DNA of 64,000 nucleotides, taken from contig NZ_CP011479.1 in the NCBI RefSeq assembly GCF_001011155.1, positions 4,289,662 to 4,353,661 of the forward strand, in the 5' to 3' direction. Below, one piece after another: positions 9,962 through 19,473 of this stretch; position 1 is the first letter of the stretch; every line of letters begins with the position of its first letter. Below the pieces are notes generated by a model that saw nothing but the letters and a program-made list of their open reading frames with translations, had not been told where the DNA came from and did no database searches. This stretch comes from Hoeflea sp. IMCC20628 (GTDB lineage: Bacteria > Pseudomonadota > Alphaproteobacteria > Rhizobiales > Rhizobiaceae). Position numbers and translations under genes: made by a program.

Positions 9962-10818
9962 GGCCTGCGATAGCCTGTCGGATGACTGTAGAGCTTGGCG
10001 ATGCGGTCAATTGCCTCGCGCAGGGGTTCGCGGGTGACAGACATGGTTGCACCGGAAGCGTGCAGCAGGGTGTGCTGATCTTCCAAAAACCCGACATGGC
10101 CTTTCCAGAACACCAGATCCCCGCGCTGCAAACCATCCCTGTCGGGATCAATCGGGGTTCCCAAATCTGCTGCCTGCTGATCTGAATCGCGCGGCGCCGG
10201 TTTGCCGGTCATGGCGAGTGCCATCTGCACCAGGCCCGAGCAATCGATACCAAGGCCGGAACGCCCGCCCCAGAGATAGGGCGTGTGCAAAAACCGGGCG
10301 GCGACGGACACGGCATCTTCAGCCGCTGTTTCATCGATCGGCCGCAGATGCGTGGCGATGATGGCGGAGCCATCGTCCAGAAGCGCATAGGGAGTGGCAC
10401 GCGTTTCTGCGGCGCCAACCACATTCACACGGCTGCCCATCGACAAGACCTTGAGATGCGGAAAGCGCAGATCCGGACCGGGATAGACAAAACTGCGCGG
10501 CACTGACACGACATGGGTGGCCGGGCTTGTGCCCTCCGCGATGGCCTCTTCGCGCAGATAACCGACATAGCCGTCGGCGGCCAGCTTAACCCAGGCCCAG
10601 CCACCAGAGCGGTCAAACACGGTCAGCGTCTCGCCGAGAAGCGCCTCTGTATCCATGCTGCAATCAGCGTCAGGTCTGGGGCGGACCGGGACCACTGGCA
10701 GGATCACCTCGCCAGGCGTGCCTTCGGCAAATCGCTCAGCCTCGACCCGGCCCTTGAGCCGGATATCGGCCAGATCCGCCCGATAGGCGTGCAAGCGATG
10801 GTCAAGTGTTTCACTCAT
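9958..10818 (-). CDS. NlpC/P60 family peptidoglycan hydrolase with SH3-like domains
   Basis: The protein is about 286 residues if it starts at the ATG at 10818, which overlaps the end of the marR gene by 8 bases and fits translational coupling; a longer in-frame extension would read through marR. Residues 60-150 look like bacterial SH3 repeats (LGETLTVFDRSGGWAWVKL). The C-terminal NlpC/P60 domain has the catalytic Cys in YLWGGRSGLGIDCSGL and histidines in KGHVGFLED and LLHASG. Such enzymes cleave the peptide stem of murein, typically gamma-D-glutamyl-diaminopimelate bonds. No signal peptide is evident from this start, so export is unresolved. Confidence 0.85.
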   Translation of the reverse strand: MSETLDHRLHAYRADLADIRLKGRVEAERFAEGTPGEVILPVVPVRPRPDADCSMDTEALLGETLTVFDRSGGWAWVKLAADGYVGYLREEAIAEGTSPATHVVSVPRSFVYPGPDLRFPHLKVLSMGSRVNVVGAAETRATPYALLDDGSAIIATHLRPIDETAAEDAVSVAARFLHTPYLWGGRSGLGIDCSGLVQMALAMTGKPAPRDSDQQAADLGTPIDPDRDGLQRGDLVFWKGHVGFLEDQHTLLHASGATMSVTREPLREAIDRIAKLYSHPTGYRRP

Positions 10819-11182
10819 GGATCTGATCTTTCGCCAAGGACAATTTGCGGCCTTCAGCAATGATGATGTCGCCAAGTCTCTCGACAAAGAGCGCGCCGTC
10901 CACCGTCCGCTTGATGATGACATTGCGCCGGTCGCGATCATCGCGTACCCGGCGCACCAGCCCCATATGGCCCATGGTGTCGAGCGCCCGGGTGATCACC
11001 GGCTTGGTTACCCCCAGCGTGGCGGCGAGCCCCCGAACCGTGTGCGGCGGCGGCGCCAGATAGATGTGCAGCAAGATGGCCAGTTGCCTGATGGTCAGAT
11101 CAGGCCCGATCACACGCACATGCTCAAGCGTGGCGGCGTGCCACAGCCCAAGGGCATCGGAGGGCCGGAGGTCAAGTGACAT
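10811..11182 (-). CDS. MarR family winged-helix regulator
   Basis: The 123-residue protein has a central winged helix: LTIRQLAILLHIYL, then the recognition region VRGLAATLGVTKPVITRALDTM, then a basic wing LVRRVRDDRDRRNVIIKRT. This is the usual MarR architecture. The gene overlaps the NlpC/P60 gene by 8 bases, so the regulator and the hydrolase form a two-gene operon. That suggests it may control the hydrolase or its own promoter. The ligand cannot be judged from sequence. Confidence 0.83.
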   Translation of the reverse strand: MSLDLRPSDALGLWHAATLEHVRVIGPDLTIRQLAILLHIYLAPPPHTVRGLAATLGVTKPVITRALDTMGHMGLVRRVRDDRDRRNVIIKRTVDGALFVERLGDIIIAEGRKLSLAKDQIHE

Positions 11183-11257
11183 TGCGGGTGCCTGTATCGT
11201 TTCGGTACCGAATTACTTTGACCGAAACACAGGCAGCGCGCAAGTCAGCGGTTGATC

Positions 11258-12652
11258 TCAGGCAGGATGCCGTTTGCTGATCACATCAAACAGGGCCCGG
11301 ATGCCCTGGGCTTCGCCGCCCATCGGGGCATGCGGCTTGTCCTTTGGCGACCAGGCGAAAATATCAAAATGCACCCAGTTTGTTCCGGGCGCCACAAAAC
11401 GCTTGAGAAACAGTGCGGCCGTGATCGAACCGGCAAATCCGCCCGCCGGCGCGTTGGTCAGATCGGCAATCCGGGCTTTGACATCAGCTTCATAGGGCTT
11501 GTAGAGCGGCATCCGCCAGAGCGGATCGACAACCGCTGTCGACGCCGTTGCGAGGTCTGCGGCCAGTTGATCGTCATCGGTATAAAATGGCGGAAGATCG
11601 GGACCGAGCGCGACACGCGCTGCACCTGTGAGCGTCGCCATGTCGATGAGCAGGCCGGGATTGTCCTCGCAGGCGAAGGTGAGCGCATCTGCCAGCACCA
11701 GGCGTCCCTCGGCGTCGGTGTTGTCGATCTGGACGCTGAGGCCCTTACGGCTCATAAGCACATCGCCGGGCCGGAAGGCCGACGCCGAGATCGAATTCTC
11801 GACCGCCGGGATGAGCACCCGCAGATCGACCTTCAGGCCGGCGTCCATGATCATCATGGCCAGCGCGATCACATTGGCGGCGCCGCCCATATCCTTCTTC
11901 ATGTTCAGCATCGAAGCGGCCGGTTTGATATCAAGACCACCGGTGTCGAAGCAGACCCCCTTGCCAACCAGGGTGAGTTTCGGTGCACCCTCCTGACCCC
12001 AGCGCAATTCAAGCAATCGTGGCGCCTCCTGAGCCGCTCGGCCGACCGCATGGATCATCGGAAAGCCCTGGGACACGAGCTCATCGCCGGCAATGACACT
12101 GACCTTGGCCTGGTAATGTGCACCAAGTCCGCGGAAGGCCGCTTCCAGCGCATCCGGCCCCATATCATTGGCGGGCGTGTTGACCAGGTCTCGAGCCAAC
12201 CCCACCGCCGTCACCGTGCGCCTGATGGCATCGGCATCTGCATCGTCGGGTATCACCAGCCGTGGACCTTCCGGTGCCGGCTTGCGGTAGCTCTCGAACC
12301 GGTAGGCGCCCATGCCGAAAGCCAGCGCCATCCTATCGCCCGGGATGGGCGAGGCGGCAATGTGCCAATCTCCCTTGGGCAAAACCCGTGCAAGCTTGCC
12401 GCCTACCAGCGGATGGCAGTCACCCTCCTCGCCCAGCCCGAACAGCGCGCCCGAAAGCTTGCCCTGGCTGTCGGGCACCAGCAGCACTGATCCCTCAGCG
12501 GCCTGAAAGCCGGCGGATGCCGCCCAGGCTGACGCCGCTTCTTCCAGCTTTCCGTGGTCCATATCGGCCCGCGACACCGCCCAGATGGGCAAGGTTTCAG
12601 CAGACTTCGGCGCGAAGGGCGACGGTCGATCAATGTGGGCATAGGGCGACAT
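11258..12652 (-). CDS. M17 leucyl aminopeptidase family protein
   Basis: The start at 12652 is chosen because AAAGGAGAAAC lies just before this ATG; the longer frame would include that ribosome site. The product is 464 residues. The M17 catalytic domain has GKGVCFDTGGLDIK (metal-binding Lys and Asp), MKKDMGGAA and NTDAEGRLVLADAL, the family's metal-ligand signature. The N-terminal 150 residues are diverged from PepA. These two-metal exopeptidases remove N-terminal residues from peptides in the cytoplasm. The gene lies near the yej importer but on the other strand, so a shared role in peptide use is only plausible. Confidence 0.88.
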   Translation of the reverse strand: MSPYAHIDRPSPFAPKSAETLPIWAVSRADMDHGKLEEAASAWAASAGFQAAEGSVLLVPDSQGKLSGALFGLGEEGDCHPLVGGKLARVLPKGDWHIAASPIPGDRMALAFGMGAYRFESYRKPAPEGPRLVIPDDADADAIRRTVTAVGLARDLVNTPANDMGPDALEAAFRGLGAHYQAKVSVIAGDELVSQGFPMIHAVGRAAQEAPRLLELRWGQEGAPKLTLVGKGVCFDTGGLDIKPAASMLNMKKDMGGAANVIALAMMIMDAGLKVDLRVLIPAVENSISASAFRPGDVLMSRKGLSVQIDNTDAEGRLVLADALTFACEDNPGLLIDMATLTGAARVALGPDLPPFYTDDDQLAADLATASTAVVDPLWRMPLYKPYEADVKARIADLTNAPAGGFAGSITAALFLKRFVAPGTNWVHFDIFAWSPKDKPHAPMGGEAQGIRALFDVISKRHPA

Positions 12653-12698
12653 TGTTTCTCCTTTGGCTCTCCGCAAAAGGGACGCGGAGAATCAGACG

Positions 12699-12713
12699 TT
12701 AACTCTTGATTAG
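12699..12713 (+). promoter_or_regulatory. Possible CtrA box upstream of tadD
   Basis: TTAA-CTCTTGA-TTAG matches the alphaproteobacterial CtrA consensus TTAA-N7-TTAA with one mismatch. A GTTAAC follows at 12715-12720. The site is 83 bases before the tadD start, between divergent genes. Tad pilus genes are CtrA targets in Caulobacter, but short AT-rich matches occur by chance. Confidence 0.3.
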
Positions 12714-12795
12714 GGTTAACAGATTATTGCTTGAACGAAGACTGCGGCGCCACCCCTACCGGGCCGCCACGCACCTCAATTTACGGGACCAGGCC

Positions 12796-13596
12796 ATGTC
12801 AGCGACCCCATCACGTGCACTCCTACCCCGGCGGCTGCTCAGCGCAGTCTGCATTGCCGCGCTCGCTGTCTCGCTTGCGGGATGCGCTTCCAAGGGCAGG
12901 CTGACCACCGGGTCGATCCCGTCGATGAACAAGCCGCTTGAGACCATGAACGCGACCGAGTTGCATTCCGCAGCCGCCAGCATCGGCAGGGTTTATGACA
13001 AAAACCCCAAAGACGCCGCTGTCGGGATGAAATACGCGTCCGTCCTGACCATGGGCGGCCGATCTGAACAGGCGCTTGCCGTGATGCAGCAAGTGGCGAT
13101 CCACAATCCGACCGATCGCGCGGTGCTTGCGGCCTACGGCAAGGCGCTTGCCGGCGCAGGCCAATTCGACAAGGCGCTTGATGCCATTCAACGGGCGCAG
13201 ACCCCGGACCGTCCGGACTGGCAGCTGTTGTCGGCGGAAGGGGCCATTCACGACCAGATGGGCGATCCCGACACCGCCCGCGCGCGCTATCGCAAGGCGC
13301 TGGATCTGCAACCCAATGAATCCTCGATCCTGTCCAATCTCGGCATGTCCTATGTCTTGCAGGGCGACCTTAAAACCGCGGAATCCTATCTTGCTTCCGC
13401 CATCCGCCAGCCCGGTGCGGACAGCCGGGTTCGCCAGAACTTGGCGCTGGTTGTTGGCCTGCAGGGCCGCTTTGCCGAAGCTGAAAAAATCGCCGGCGCA
13501 GAGCTTTCTGCGGAACAGGCAAGCGCGAACGTGACTTATCTGCGCGCCATGCTGAGCCAGCAAAACGCCTGGAACAAGCTCAAAGACACCAATTAA
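12796..13596 (+). CDS. tadD: Tad pilus assembly lipoprotein TadD (TPR protein)
   Basis: The start at 12796 gives a clean lipoprotein signal: RRLLSAVCIAALAVSLAGC, with the lipid-modified Cys near residue 35; the ORF's upstream extension spoils it. After it come several TPR units, for example DWQLLSAEGAIHDQMGDPDTARARYRKALDLQP and NESSILSNLGMSYVLQGDLKTAESYL in sequence. The 266-residue length and the LTTGSIP start after the Cys are typical of rhizobial TadD. TadD is an outer-membrane pilotin-like factor for the Tad secretin. It stands apart from and converges with the tadC operon, with a shared terminator between them. Confidence 0.88.
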   Translation: MSATPSRALLPRRLLSAVCIAALAVSLAGCASKGRLTTGSIPSMNKPLETMNATELHSAAASIGRVYDKNPKDAAVGMKYASVLTMGGRSEQALAVMQQVAIHNPTDRAVLAAYGKALAGAGQFDKALDAIQRAQTPDRPDWQLLSAEGAIHDQMGDPDTARARYRKALDLQPNESSILSNLGMSYVLQGDLKTAESYLASAIRQPGADSRVRQNLALVVGLQGRFAEAEKIAGAELSAEQASANVTYLRAMLSQQNAWNKLKDTN

Positions 13597-13640
13597 GGGG
13601 TAAGCCACTTCGCGCTCACGCCACACTGATCCATCCATGC

Positions 13641-13675
13641 AAAACGCCACGTTCAACTGAGCGTGGCGTTTTTTT
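13641..13675 (+). terminator. Intrinsic terminator after tadD, probably bidirectional
   Basis: The stem AAAACGCCACG pairs with CGTGGCGTTTT around a 10-base loop and continues into Ts up to 13675. On the opposite strand the same stem ends in four Ts, so it could also stop the minus-strand tad operon whose last stop codon is at 13848. Confidence 0.88.
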
Positions 13676-13847
13676 GTTCGGGCATCTGGTGTTTTATTTG
13701 CGGGTCAACTGATGAAAGTCTGGGGCGATCGGCTGCTTTTGCCGCCAAAACGCCGCGCTTCCGATTGGATCGCGTGGCGCTGTCGGTTTATCAGATATGT
13801 GCGCCATCCCCGGCTTGTCATCCCGGAGATGGATAACTTCAGGCGGC

Positions 13848-14861
13848 CTATTGCGGCATGCCGCCAGCGAAATTGTCCGCCACCTGGATCGCTGCTGGTC
13901 CGAGAATAACGCCGATGAGCACCGGCAGAAAGAACAGGATCATCGGGACAGTCAGCTTCGGCGGCAAGGCTGCGGCCTTCTTCTCTGCTTCATTCATGCG
14001 CTGATCGCGGCTTTCTGCTGCAAGAACGCGCAAGGCCTGTGCAATCGGCGTGCCGTAGCGCTCGGACTGGATCAACGCCTGGGTGACCGACTTGACCGTA
14101 TCGAGGCCCGTTCTGTTGCCCAGATTTTCAAATGCCACGCGCCGGTCCTGGAGATAGGACAATTCGGCAGTTGTCAGCACGAATTCCTCGGCCAGTGCAG
14201 TGGATTGCACCGCGATTTCCTCGGCCACGCGCTTCATCGCGGCCTCGATGGAAACCCCGGATTCAACACATATAAGCATCAGGTCAAGGGCGTCGGGCCA
14301 GGCAAGCTTGATCGACGCCTGGCGTTTTTTGGACTGATTGGAAACAAACATGTTGGGCGTGTAGAAGCCGACATAGGCACCAACGATGCAGGCCAGGACT
14401 CTCACGGTGAAAGGCTTGTCAGTCAGGTTTTCCAGAACGAAGACGTAGACAACCGTGCCGGTGAGAAAAATGAAGGGCAGCACGAACCGCGCCAGCAAGA
14501 ACATGTTGAGCGAATTCTGGGTGCGATAGCCGGCCGCGCGCAGCTTGGCGACCGTGGCTTCATCTGCCAGCGCATTCTTCAGGTTAAGCTGCTCGACAAT
14601 GCCGCGCACGGAGGCGTTGTTGTGAGACCGCAGCCCGGCACTCTTGGCGCCTTCGCGCGACTGCTCGGCGTTGAGCCTGGCGCGTTCCCTGGCGCGGATT
14701 TCATCGCGCTCAAGTGCTGCGGACTTCATCCGCGCATCAAGGTCGCCCCGTTCAAAATAGGGAGCCATGATGGTGAACAGTGTGGCGAAGACCGCCACGG
14801 ACACGAGAATGGGGACCAGATAGGCCGGATCAGTCAGGGAAGACGCAATATCAGATAGCAT
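13848..14861 (-). CDS. tadC: Tad pilus inner-membrane platform protein TadC
   Basis: This 337-residue type II secretion F-domain protein has three or four hydrophobic segments: near residues 12-30, a pair around 118-160, and one at the C-terminus (LTVPMILFFLPVLIGVILG). The F domain lies between them and includes LDLMLICVESGVSIEAAMKRVAEE. Together with TadB it forms the inner-membrane platform on which the CpaF ATPase acts. It follows tadB by 13 bases and is the last gene of the minus-strand operon. Confidence 0.92.
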   Translation of the reverse strand: MLSDIASSLTDPAYLVPILVSVAVFATLFTIMAPYFERGDLDARMKSAALERDEIRARERARLNAEQSREGAKSAGLRSHNNASVRGIVEQLNLKNALADEATVAKLRAAGYRTQNSLNMFLLARFVLPFIFLTGTVVYVFVLENLTDKPFTVRVLACIVGAYVGFYTPNMFVSNQSKKRQASIKLAWPDALDLMLICVESGVSIEAAMKRVAEEIAVQSTALAEEFVLTTAELSYLQDRRVAFENLGNRTGLDTVKSVTQALIQSERYGTPIAQALRVLAAESRDQRMNEAEKKAAALPPKLTVPMILFFLPVLIGVILGPAAIQVADNFAGGMPQ

Positions 14862-14874
14862 GGTTCATCCGTCC

Positions 14875-15885
14875 CTAAATATCGAAGTTGATCATGTTGC
14901 GCATCACCATGATGCCGATCGACATCCAGATTGCCGATGCGCCAAGAATGAGGTGGCCGCGCGTATCGGTGAAAAGGATCGTGATGTAGTCAGGCGATGT
15001 CAGATAGACCAGCGTGGCCACAATGAATGGCAAGGCGCCGATGATGGCCGCCGACGCTTTTGCCTCCATCGACATGGCGTTGATCTTGGCCTTCATCTTT
15101 TTCCGGTCACGCAGCACCCGCGACAGGTTGCCAAGGGCTTCGGACAAATTGCCGCCAGCCTGGGCCTGAATGGTGATCACGATGGCGAAGAAATTGGCTT
15201 CAGAGAGCGGGATGCGGCTGTAGAGCCGGGTACAGGCCTCCGGTACGGTCATTCCCATCTGCTGTGCTTCAACGATGCGCTTGAACTCGGCGCGGACTGG
15301 TTCCTGGCCTTCGGACGCAATCATCCGAATGGCGTCATTCAGTGGCAGACCGGACTTGATCGACCTGACCATGATGTCCAGCGCATTGGGAAATTCGGTC
15401 AGGAATGCCTTCAAACGCCGACCGCGCAGAAAACCTATGGTCCAGCGCGGAAACCCGGCGCCAAAAATGATCGCCACGCCGGCCGCAACAAGAGGACTGC
15501 CATAGCCGACGAATGCGACCAGACCTGTGACAGCGCCCAGAATGAGAGAGAATATGTAGAACTGCCGGATCGAAATACCGAGCCCCGCCTGAGCAATCAG
15601 ATCCTTCAGGGGTGGTGACTTGCGGCGGTCGTTTTCCTTGTTTTTCTCTTCCAGCGTCTTGAGCGAGTCCTGGACGGATTTGCGGCGTTTGTTGACTTCA
15701 TTGAGCCTGTCGCGCGCCGCGGTCGCCTTGGACCGGTCGGTTTCAGCCGATTTGACCCGTTTGACGCGGTTTTCAGCCTTCCGATCGTCCTCGATCCGGC
15801 TGTAGAGCACGCCATAGCCCAAGGCACCCGCCGCAAGCGCGACCAGCCCTATGATGGCAAGTACCACTGTATCCACACCAAACAC
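14875..15885 (-). CDS. tadB: Tad pilus inner-membrane platform protein TadB
   Basis: The 336-residue protein is the second type II secretion F-domain platform subunit. It has an N-terminal membrane segment, a charged cytoplasmic stretch rich in Lys/Arg/Glu (about 30-95, probably coiled coil), and the F domain with FPNALDIMVRSIKSGLPLNDAIRMIASEGQEPVRAEF read in order. The last 90 residues hold two membrane segments. It lies 12 bases after cpaF and 13 before tadC, so it is cotranscribed with both. Confidence 0.92.
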   Translation of the reverse strand: MFGVDTVVLAIIGLVALAAGALGYGVLYSRIEDDRKAENRVKRVKSAETDRSKATAARDRLNEVNKRRKSVQDSLKTLEEKNKENDRRKSPPLKDLIAQAGLGISIRQFYIFSLILGAVTGLVAFVGYGSPLVAAGVAIIFGAGFPRWTIGFLRGRRLKAFLTEFPNALDIMVRSIKSGLPLNDAIRMIASEGQEPVRAEFKRIVEAQQMGMTVPEACTRLYSRIPLSEANFFAIVITIQAQAGGNLSEALGNLSRVLRDRKKMKAKINAMSMEAKASAAIIGALPFIVATLVYLTSPDYITILFTDTRGHLILGASAIWMSIGIMVMRNMINFDI

Positions 15886-15897
15886 GCGACTTACTCC

Positions 15898-17406
15898 TTA
15901 CGAGGTCATTTTTTCCATGGCGTCGAGCGAGGCGGCAAGGCGCTTGTCCTCGCCATAATAACGGGCACGATCCCAGAAATGCGGCCGGCCGATGCCGGTT
16001 GAACGATGTTCGCCGATAATGTTGCCATCGGCGTCTTCACCCGACATGTCGTATTTCATCAGGTCCTGGGTGATGATCACATCACCTTCCATGCCGATGA
16101 CTTCGGTAATGTGGGTGATGCGGCGCGATCCATCGCGCAAGCGGGCGGCCTGAATGACCACATCCACCGATCCTGAGATGATTTCGCGCACGGTCTTGGC
16201 CGGCAGCGTAAATCCGCCCATGGCGATCATCGATTCCATACGGCTCAAACACTCGCGCGGGCTGTTGGAGTGGATCGTTCCCATCGAGCCGTCATGACCC
16301 GTGTTCATGGCCTGCAAGAGATCGAACACCTCCGGGCCACGTACCTCACCGACTATGATCCGCTCAGGCCGCATGCGGAGACAGTTCTTGACCAGATCGC
16401 GCATGGTGATCTCGCCTTCGCCTTCAATGTTGGGCGGGCGGGTTTCGAGCCGCACCACATGCGGCTGCTGCAGTTGAAGCTCGGCGGAGTCTTCGCAGGT
16501 GATGATCCGCTCGTCAGGATCGATATAAGCCGTCAAACAGTTGAGCAGCGTGGTTTTACCAGAGCCGGTACCGCCCGAGATCACCACGTTGCAGCGCACC
16601 CGGCCGATGATCTGCAATACGGCAGCTCCCTCGGGCGTGATCGCACCGAACTTGACCAGCTGATCAAGGGTCAGCTTGTCCTTCTTGAATTTACGAATGG
16701 TCAGCGCAGTGCCGTCAATCGCCAGCGGCGGTGCGATGACATTGACGCGGGAGCCGTCGGGAAGGCGGGCGTCACATATCGGGCTGGATTCATCCACCCG
16801 GCGGCCTACCTGGCTGACGATGCGCTGGCAGATCGACAGCAACTGGCTGTTGTCACGGAACCGGACATCGGTTTCGAGCACCTTGCCGGCCACTTCGATG
16901 TAGGTCATGCCTGCGCCATTGACCATGATGTCGGCGATGTCGTCGCGAGCCAGCAAAGGCTCCAGCGGGCCATAGCCCAGAACGTCGTTGCAGATATCAT
17001 CAAGCAGTTCTTCCTGCTCGGCGATGGACAGCGCAAAATTCTTGATCGTGATGATATCATTGACGATATCACGGATTTCTTCACGCGCGCTTTCGGCATC
17101 AAGCTTGGCCAGCTGCGACAGGTCAATCGTGTCGATCAGAGCCGAGAAGACCTGGCTCTTGGTGTCGTAATAGGCTTCGTTGCGGGATGACTTGCGCTTG
17201 GCCTGAGGCTCCTCGCGACGCGGCGCGGCCTGCTGCGTGGGCTGCGGAGCAGACGCGGAGGCCTTGGCGTGTGCCGGCGCTGGAGCCGGCGACGACGCCT
17301 TGACTGCCGGGGCGACCGCGACCGGAGCTTCGGCACTGACCGATGGCTTGGCTGCCGGGGCGAGCGGTGGCTTACCCGGTGCGTCATTGCTGCGTTTGCC
17401 GAACAT
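15898..17406 (-). CDS. cpaF: Tad pilus assembly/retraction ATPase CpaF (TadA)
   Basis: The start at the ATG 17406 has GGAG 11 bases upstream; a GTG at 17418 is an alternative adding four residues. The product has about 502 residues. The first 80 are Ala/Pro-rich and probably disordered. The secretion ATPase core has Walker [13 protein letters not shown], an Asp box ([15 protein letters not shown]), and [21 protein letters not shown], with [12 protein letters not shown] as the histidine box. It powers pilus extension and retraction as a hexamer under TadB/TadC. Confidence 0.94.
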   Translation of the reverse strand: MFGKRSNDAPGKPPLAPAAKPSVSAEAPVAVAPAVKASSPAPAPAHAKASASAPQPTQQAAPRREEPQAKRKSSRNEAYYDTKSQVFSALIDTIDLSQLAKLDAESAREEIRDIVNDIITIKNFALSIAEQEELLDDICNDVLGYGPLEPLLARDDIADIMVNGAGMTYIEVAGKVLETDVRFRDNSQLLSICQRIVSQVGRRVDESSPICDARLPDGSRVNVIAPPLAIDGTALTIRKFKKDKLTLDQLVKFGAITPEGAAVLQIIGRVRCNVVISGGTGSGKTTLLNCLTAYIDPDERIITCEDSAELQLQQPHVVRLETRPPNIEGEGEITMRDLVKNCLRMRPERIIVGEVRGPEVFDLLQAMNTGHDGSMGTIHSNSPRECLSRMESMIAMGGFTLPAKTVREIISGSVDVVIQAARLRDGSRRITHITEVIGMEGDVIITQDLMKYDMSGEDADGNIIGEHRSTGIGRPHFWDRARYYGEDKRLAASLDAMEKMTS

Positions 17407-17431
17407 GTTCAGTTCCACTCCAGACTTACGG

Positions 17432-18718
17432 TTACTTGCGACCCAACAGACCCATCAAAGACGACAGGCCGGCCTTCTTGCTTTTTTTCGCTTCCGCTCT
17501 TCCGGTCACGACATGCGCGATCTGAGCCAAGGATTCGGCGATTGGCGACTTGGCCGAGGATTCGGCTATCATCCGACCGGAATTCGCCGCTTCGCCGAAC
17601 AACGGCGCATCGAACGGAATAATGGCAAGCGGTTCGATTTCCAGCGGATCGCAAAACACATCAGGCGCGATTTCCGGCCGCTTGGCCATTCCGACCTGGT
17701 TGAGGATCAGCATTGGCGGATGATCGTTGGGTCGCAGCTTGCGCAAGGTGTCGAACAGATTCTTGGTGTTGCGCAAATTGGCGAGATCGGGTGTTGCGGT
17801 GATGACAATCTCATCGGCGGCACAGAGCAGCTTGCGGGTCCAGTCAGACCAGATGTGCGGAACATCGAGGATCGAGACCGGCGCGTTGCGCTGAATGATG
17901 TCGAGAATTGGCAAGAATGCCCCGCCGTCAAAATCGTAAGTCCGGTCCAGCATGGAAGGCGCGGCAAGCATCGACAGATGCTCCGAGCATTTGGTCAGCA
18001 GGCGGTCCAGAAACACCTCATCGAGCCGGTCTGGCGAAAACACCGCCTCGGCGATTCCCTGTGTCGGATCGTTGTCAAAGTTGAGGTTCGCGGTTCCGAA
18101 CGCCAGGTCCATGTCAGCAAGGATGACCTCGCTGGAAAAAAGATTGGAAATGCTCCAGGCACAATTGTGGGCCAATGTGGACGACCCAACGCCGCCCTTG
18201 GCACCGACAAAAGCGATCGACCGCCCAAGCGGCGCTGCGTCAGGGTCGACGAAAATCGTCGAGATCACGCCGATGACATCGGCCATCGAAACCGGAGCAA
18301 CGATATATTCAGAAACACCATTGCGTACCAGTTCACGGTACAAAGACACATCATTGACGTGCCCGACGACAACAACCCTGGTATCGGGATCGCAGACGCC
18401 GGCCAGTTCACCCAGTTCTTCCATCAGTGTCTGGGCGTCGGCGCGAGTCTCGAGAATCAACAGGTTGGGCGTCGGTGAGCCGGCAAACATGTTGGCCGCG
18501 GCCGAGACTCCGCCGGAATTGATACGCAGATTGACCTTGGCCATGCGCCGATCCTGGGAACAGCGTTCCATGGTCTTGGCCAGACCTTCGGATTCAATGA
18601 AGGCATGCACAGAGATCCGCGGCAAGGGCCGGACGCGCTCGAAGTCGCCGCGCTCCTGAGCGTTCTCGCCCTGCTCTGGCTGCTGTTCCTGCTCAAGCTG
18701 GTAATCAAGGTTGGTCAT
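17432..18718 (-). CDS. cpaE: Pilus localisation ATPase CpaE (TadZ)
   Basis: The ATG at 18718 is preceded by AGGA at 7 bases; a TTG six codons earlier is the alternative. The protein is about 428 residues. Residues 35-150 form a receiver-like domain without obvious phosphorylation residues. The ParA/MinD-like ATPase domain starts with FVGAKGGVGSSTLAHN, a deviant Walker A of the kind found in TadZ. CpaE places the Tad apparatus at the cell pole. It sits between cpaD and cpaF in the operon. Confidence 0.92.
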   Translation of the reverse strand: MTNLDYQLEQEQQPEQGENAQERGDFERVRPLPRISVHAFIESEGLAKTMERCSQDRRMAKVNLRINSGGVSAAANMFAGSPTPNLLILETRADAQTLMEELGELAGVCDPDTRVVVVGHVNDVSLYRELVRNGVSEYIVAPVSMADVIGVISTIFVDPDAAPLGRSIAFVGAKGGVGSSTLAHNCAWSISNLFSSEVILADMDLAFGTANLNFDNDPTQGIAEAVFSPDRLDEVFLDRLLTKCSEHLSMLAAPSMLDRTYDFDGGAFLPILDIIQRNAPVSILDVPHIWSDWTRKLLCAADEIVITATPDLANLRNTKNLFDTLRKLRPNDHPPMLILNQVGMAKRPEIAPDVFCDPLEIEPLAIIPFDAPLFGEAANSGRMIAESSAKSPIAESLAQIAHVVTGRAEAKKSKKAGLSSLMGLLGRK

Positions 18719-18763
18719 TGCATTGTCCTGCTTCAAAAAGCGCGTTGCGATTCAGCCTGTTCA

Positions 18764-19459
18764 TTAGTTTCCGAGACCCGCACCGCTTGTTCTGTAGGTT
18801 TCAATCACCGCTGAACGCCGTTCAGCATCAATCGGAGTCATGCCGCGGGGCGCGATCAGATCACCCGGATTGGCAATCTGGGCGGCCAGGTTGTTCTGGC
18901 TGGCACATCCGAAATTGGCCCAATGCTTGTTCTCGGAGGTGTTGCCGAGCATATCCTCGGGCCAGCGCCCGCACTCGCCGGTAGAAGCAGTGATGGCCAT
19001 GAAAGCGATGCGGATCGGTGCAGCATCATCCGGCGAGGACACCTGATATGGCGACGACAATATGCGATCTCCGGGGACGCCTTCCTTGCGCAAGACATCT
19101 GCCACCTGAGTGGACAGAACCGAAGCAGCGCCGGCATTGGCCGAACCGACCGGAACCATGATGCGGATGGCGCCGGATGCGCCCGACCGGTAGTTTTGTG
19201 CCGCACCGCGGATGGTCTCGCGCATCGATATGGTCAACTTGCGGTCACCCGTTGCAATGGGAAGGTCGACCGTGCGCTCCTTCTCCGCGATAATGATCGG
19301 GTGATTGGTCCGGTAATCGTCAGGAACAGCGCCGACGGTAACGCTGCGGCCTGGCCAGCCGGCGCAGCCGGATAGCAGCGAAACGGCGACCAACAACGGC
19401 AGGGCCGCCCGGAACGACCGGAGATCAGGATTAACGGAAACTGGGATCTTGCTAGACAT
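18764..19459 (-). CDS. cpaD: Tad pilus assembly lipoprotein CpaD
   Basis: AGGA eight bases before the ATG at 19459 supports this start; an alternative ATG at 19477 overlaps the cpaC stop and would be coupled. The 231-residue product has a lipoprotein signal ending in SLLSGC. The mature domain has the CpaD-type DYRTNHPIIIAEKERTVDLP stretch, then NFGCASQNNLAAQIANPGDL and a C-terminal RR-x-VIETYRTG-like end. CpaD is a periplasmic or outer-membrane component that helps the CpaC secretin. The order CpaB-CpaC-CpaD matches other rhizobial tad loci. Confidence 0.9.
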   Translation of the reverse strand: MSSKIPVSVNPDLRSFRAALPLLVAVSLLSGCAGWPGRSVTVGAVPDDYRTNHPIIIAEKERTVDLPIATGDRKLTISMRETIRGAAQNYRSGASGAIRIMVPVGSANAGAASVLSTQVADVLRKEGVPGDRILSSPYQVSSPDDAAPIRIAFMAITASTGECGRWPEDMLGNTSENKHWANFGCASQNNLAAQIANPGDLIAPRGMTPIDAERRSAVIETYRTSGAGLGN

Positions 19460-19473
19460 GGTGAGGGTCCTGA

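Noticed and set aside
13712-13909. Small plus-strand ORF of 65 codons after tadD
   Set aside because: It has no clear ribosome site, no recognisable sequence and runs into the tadC gene on the other strand.
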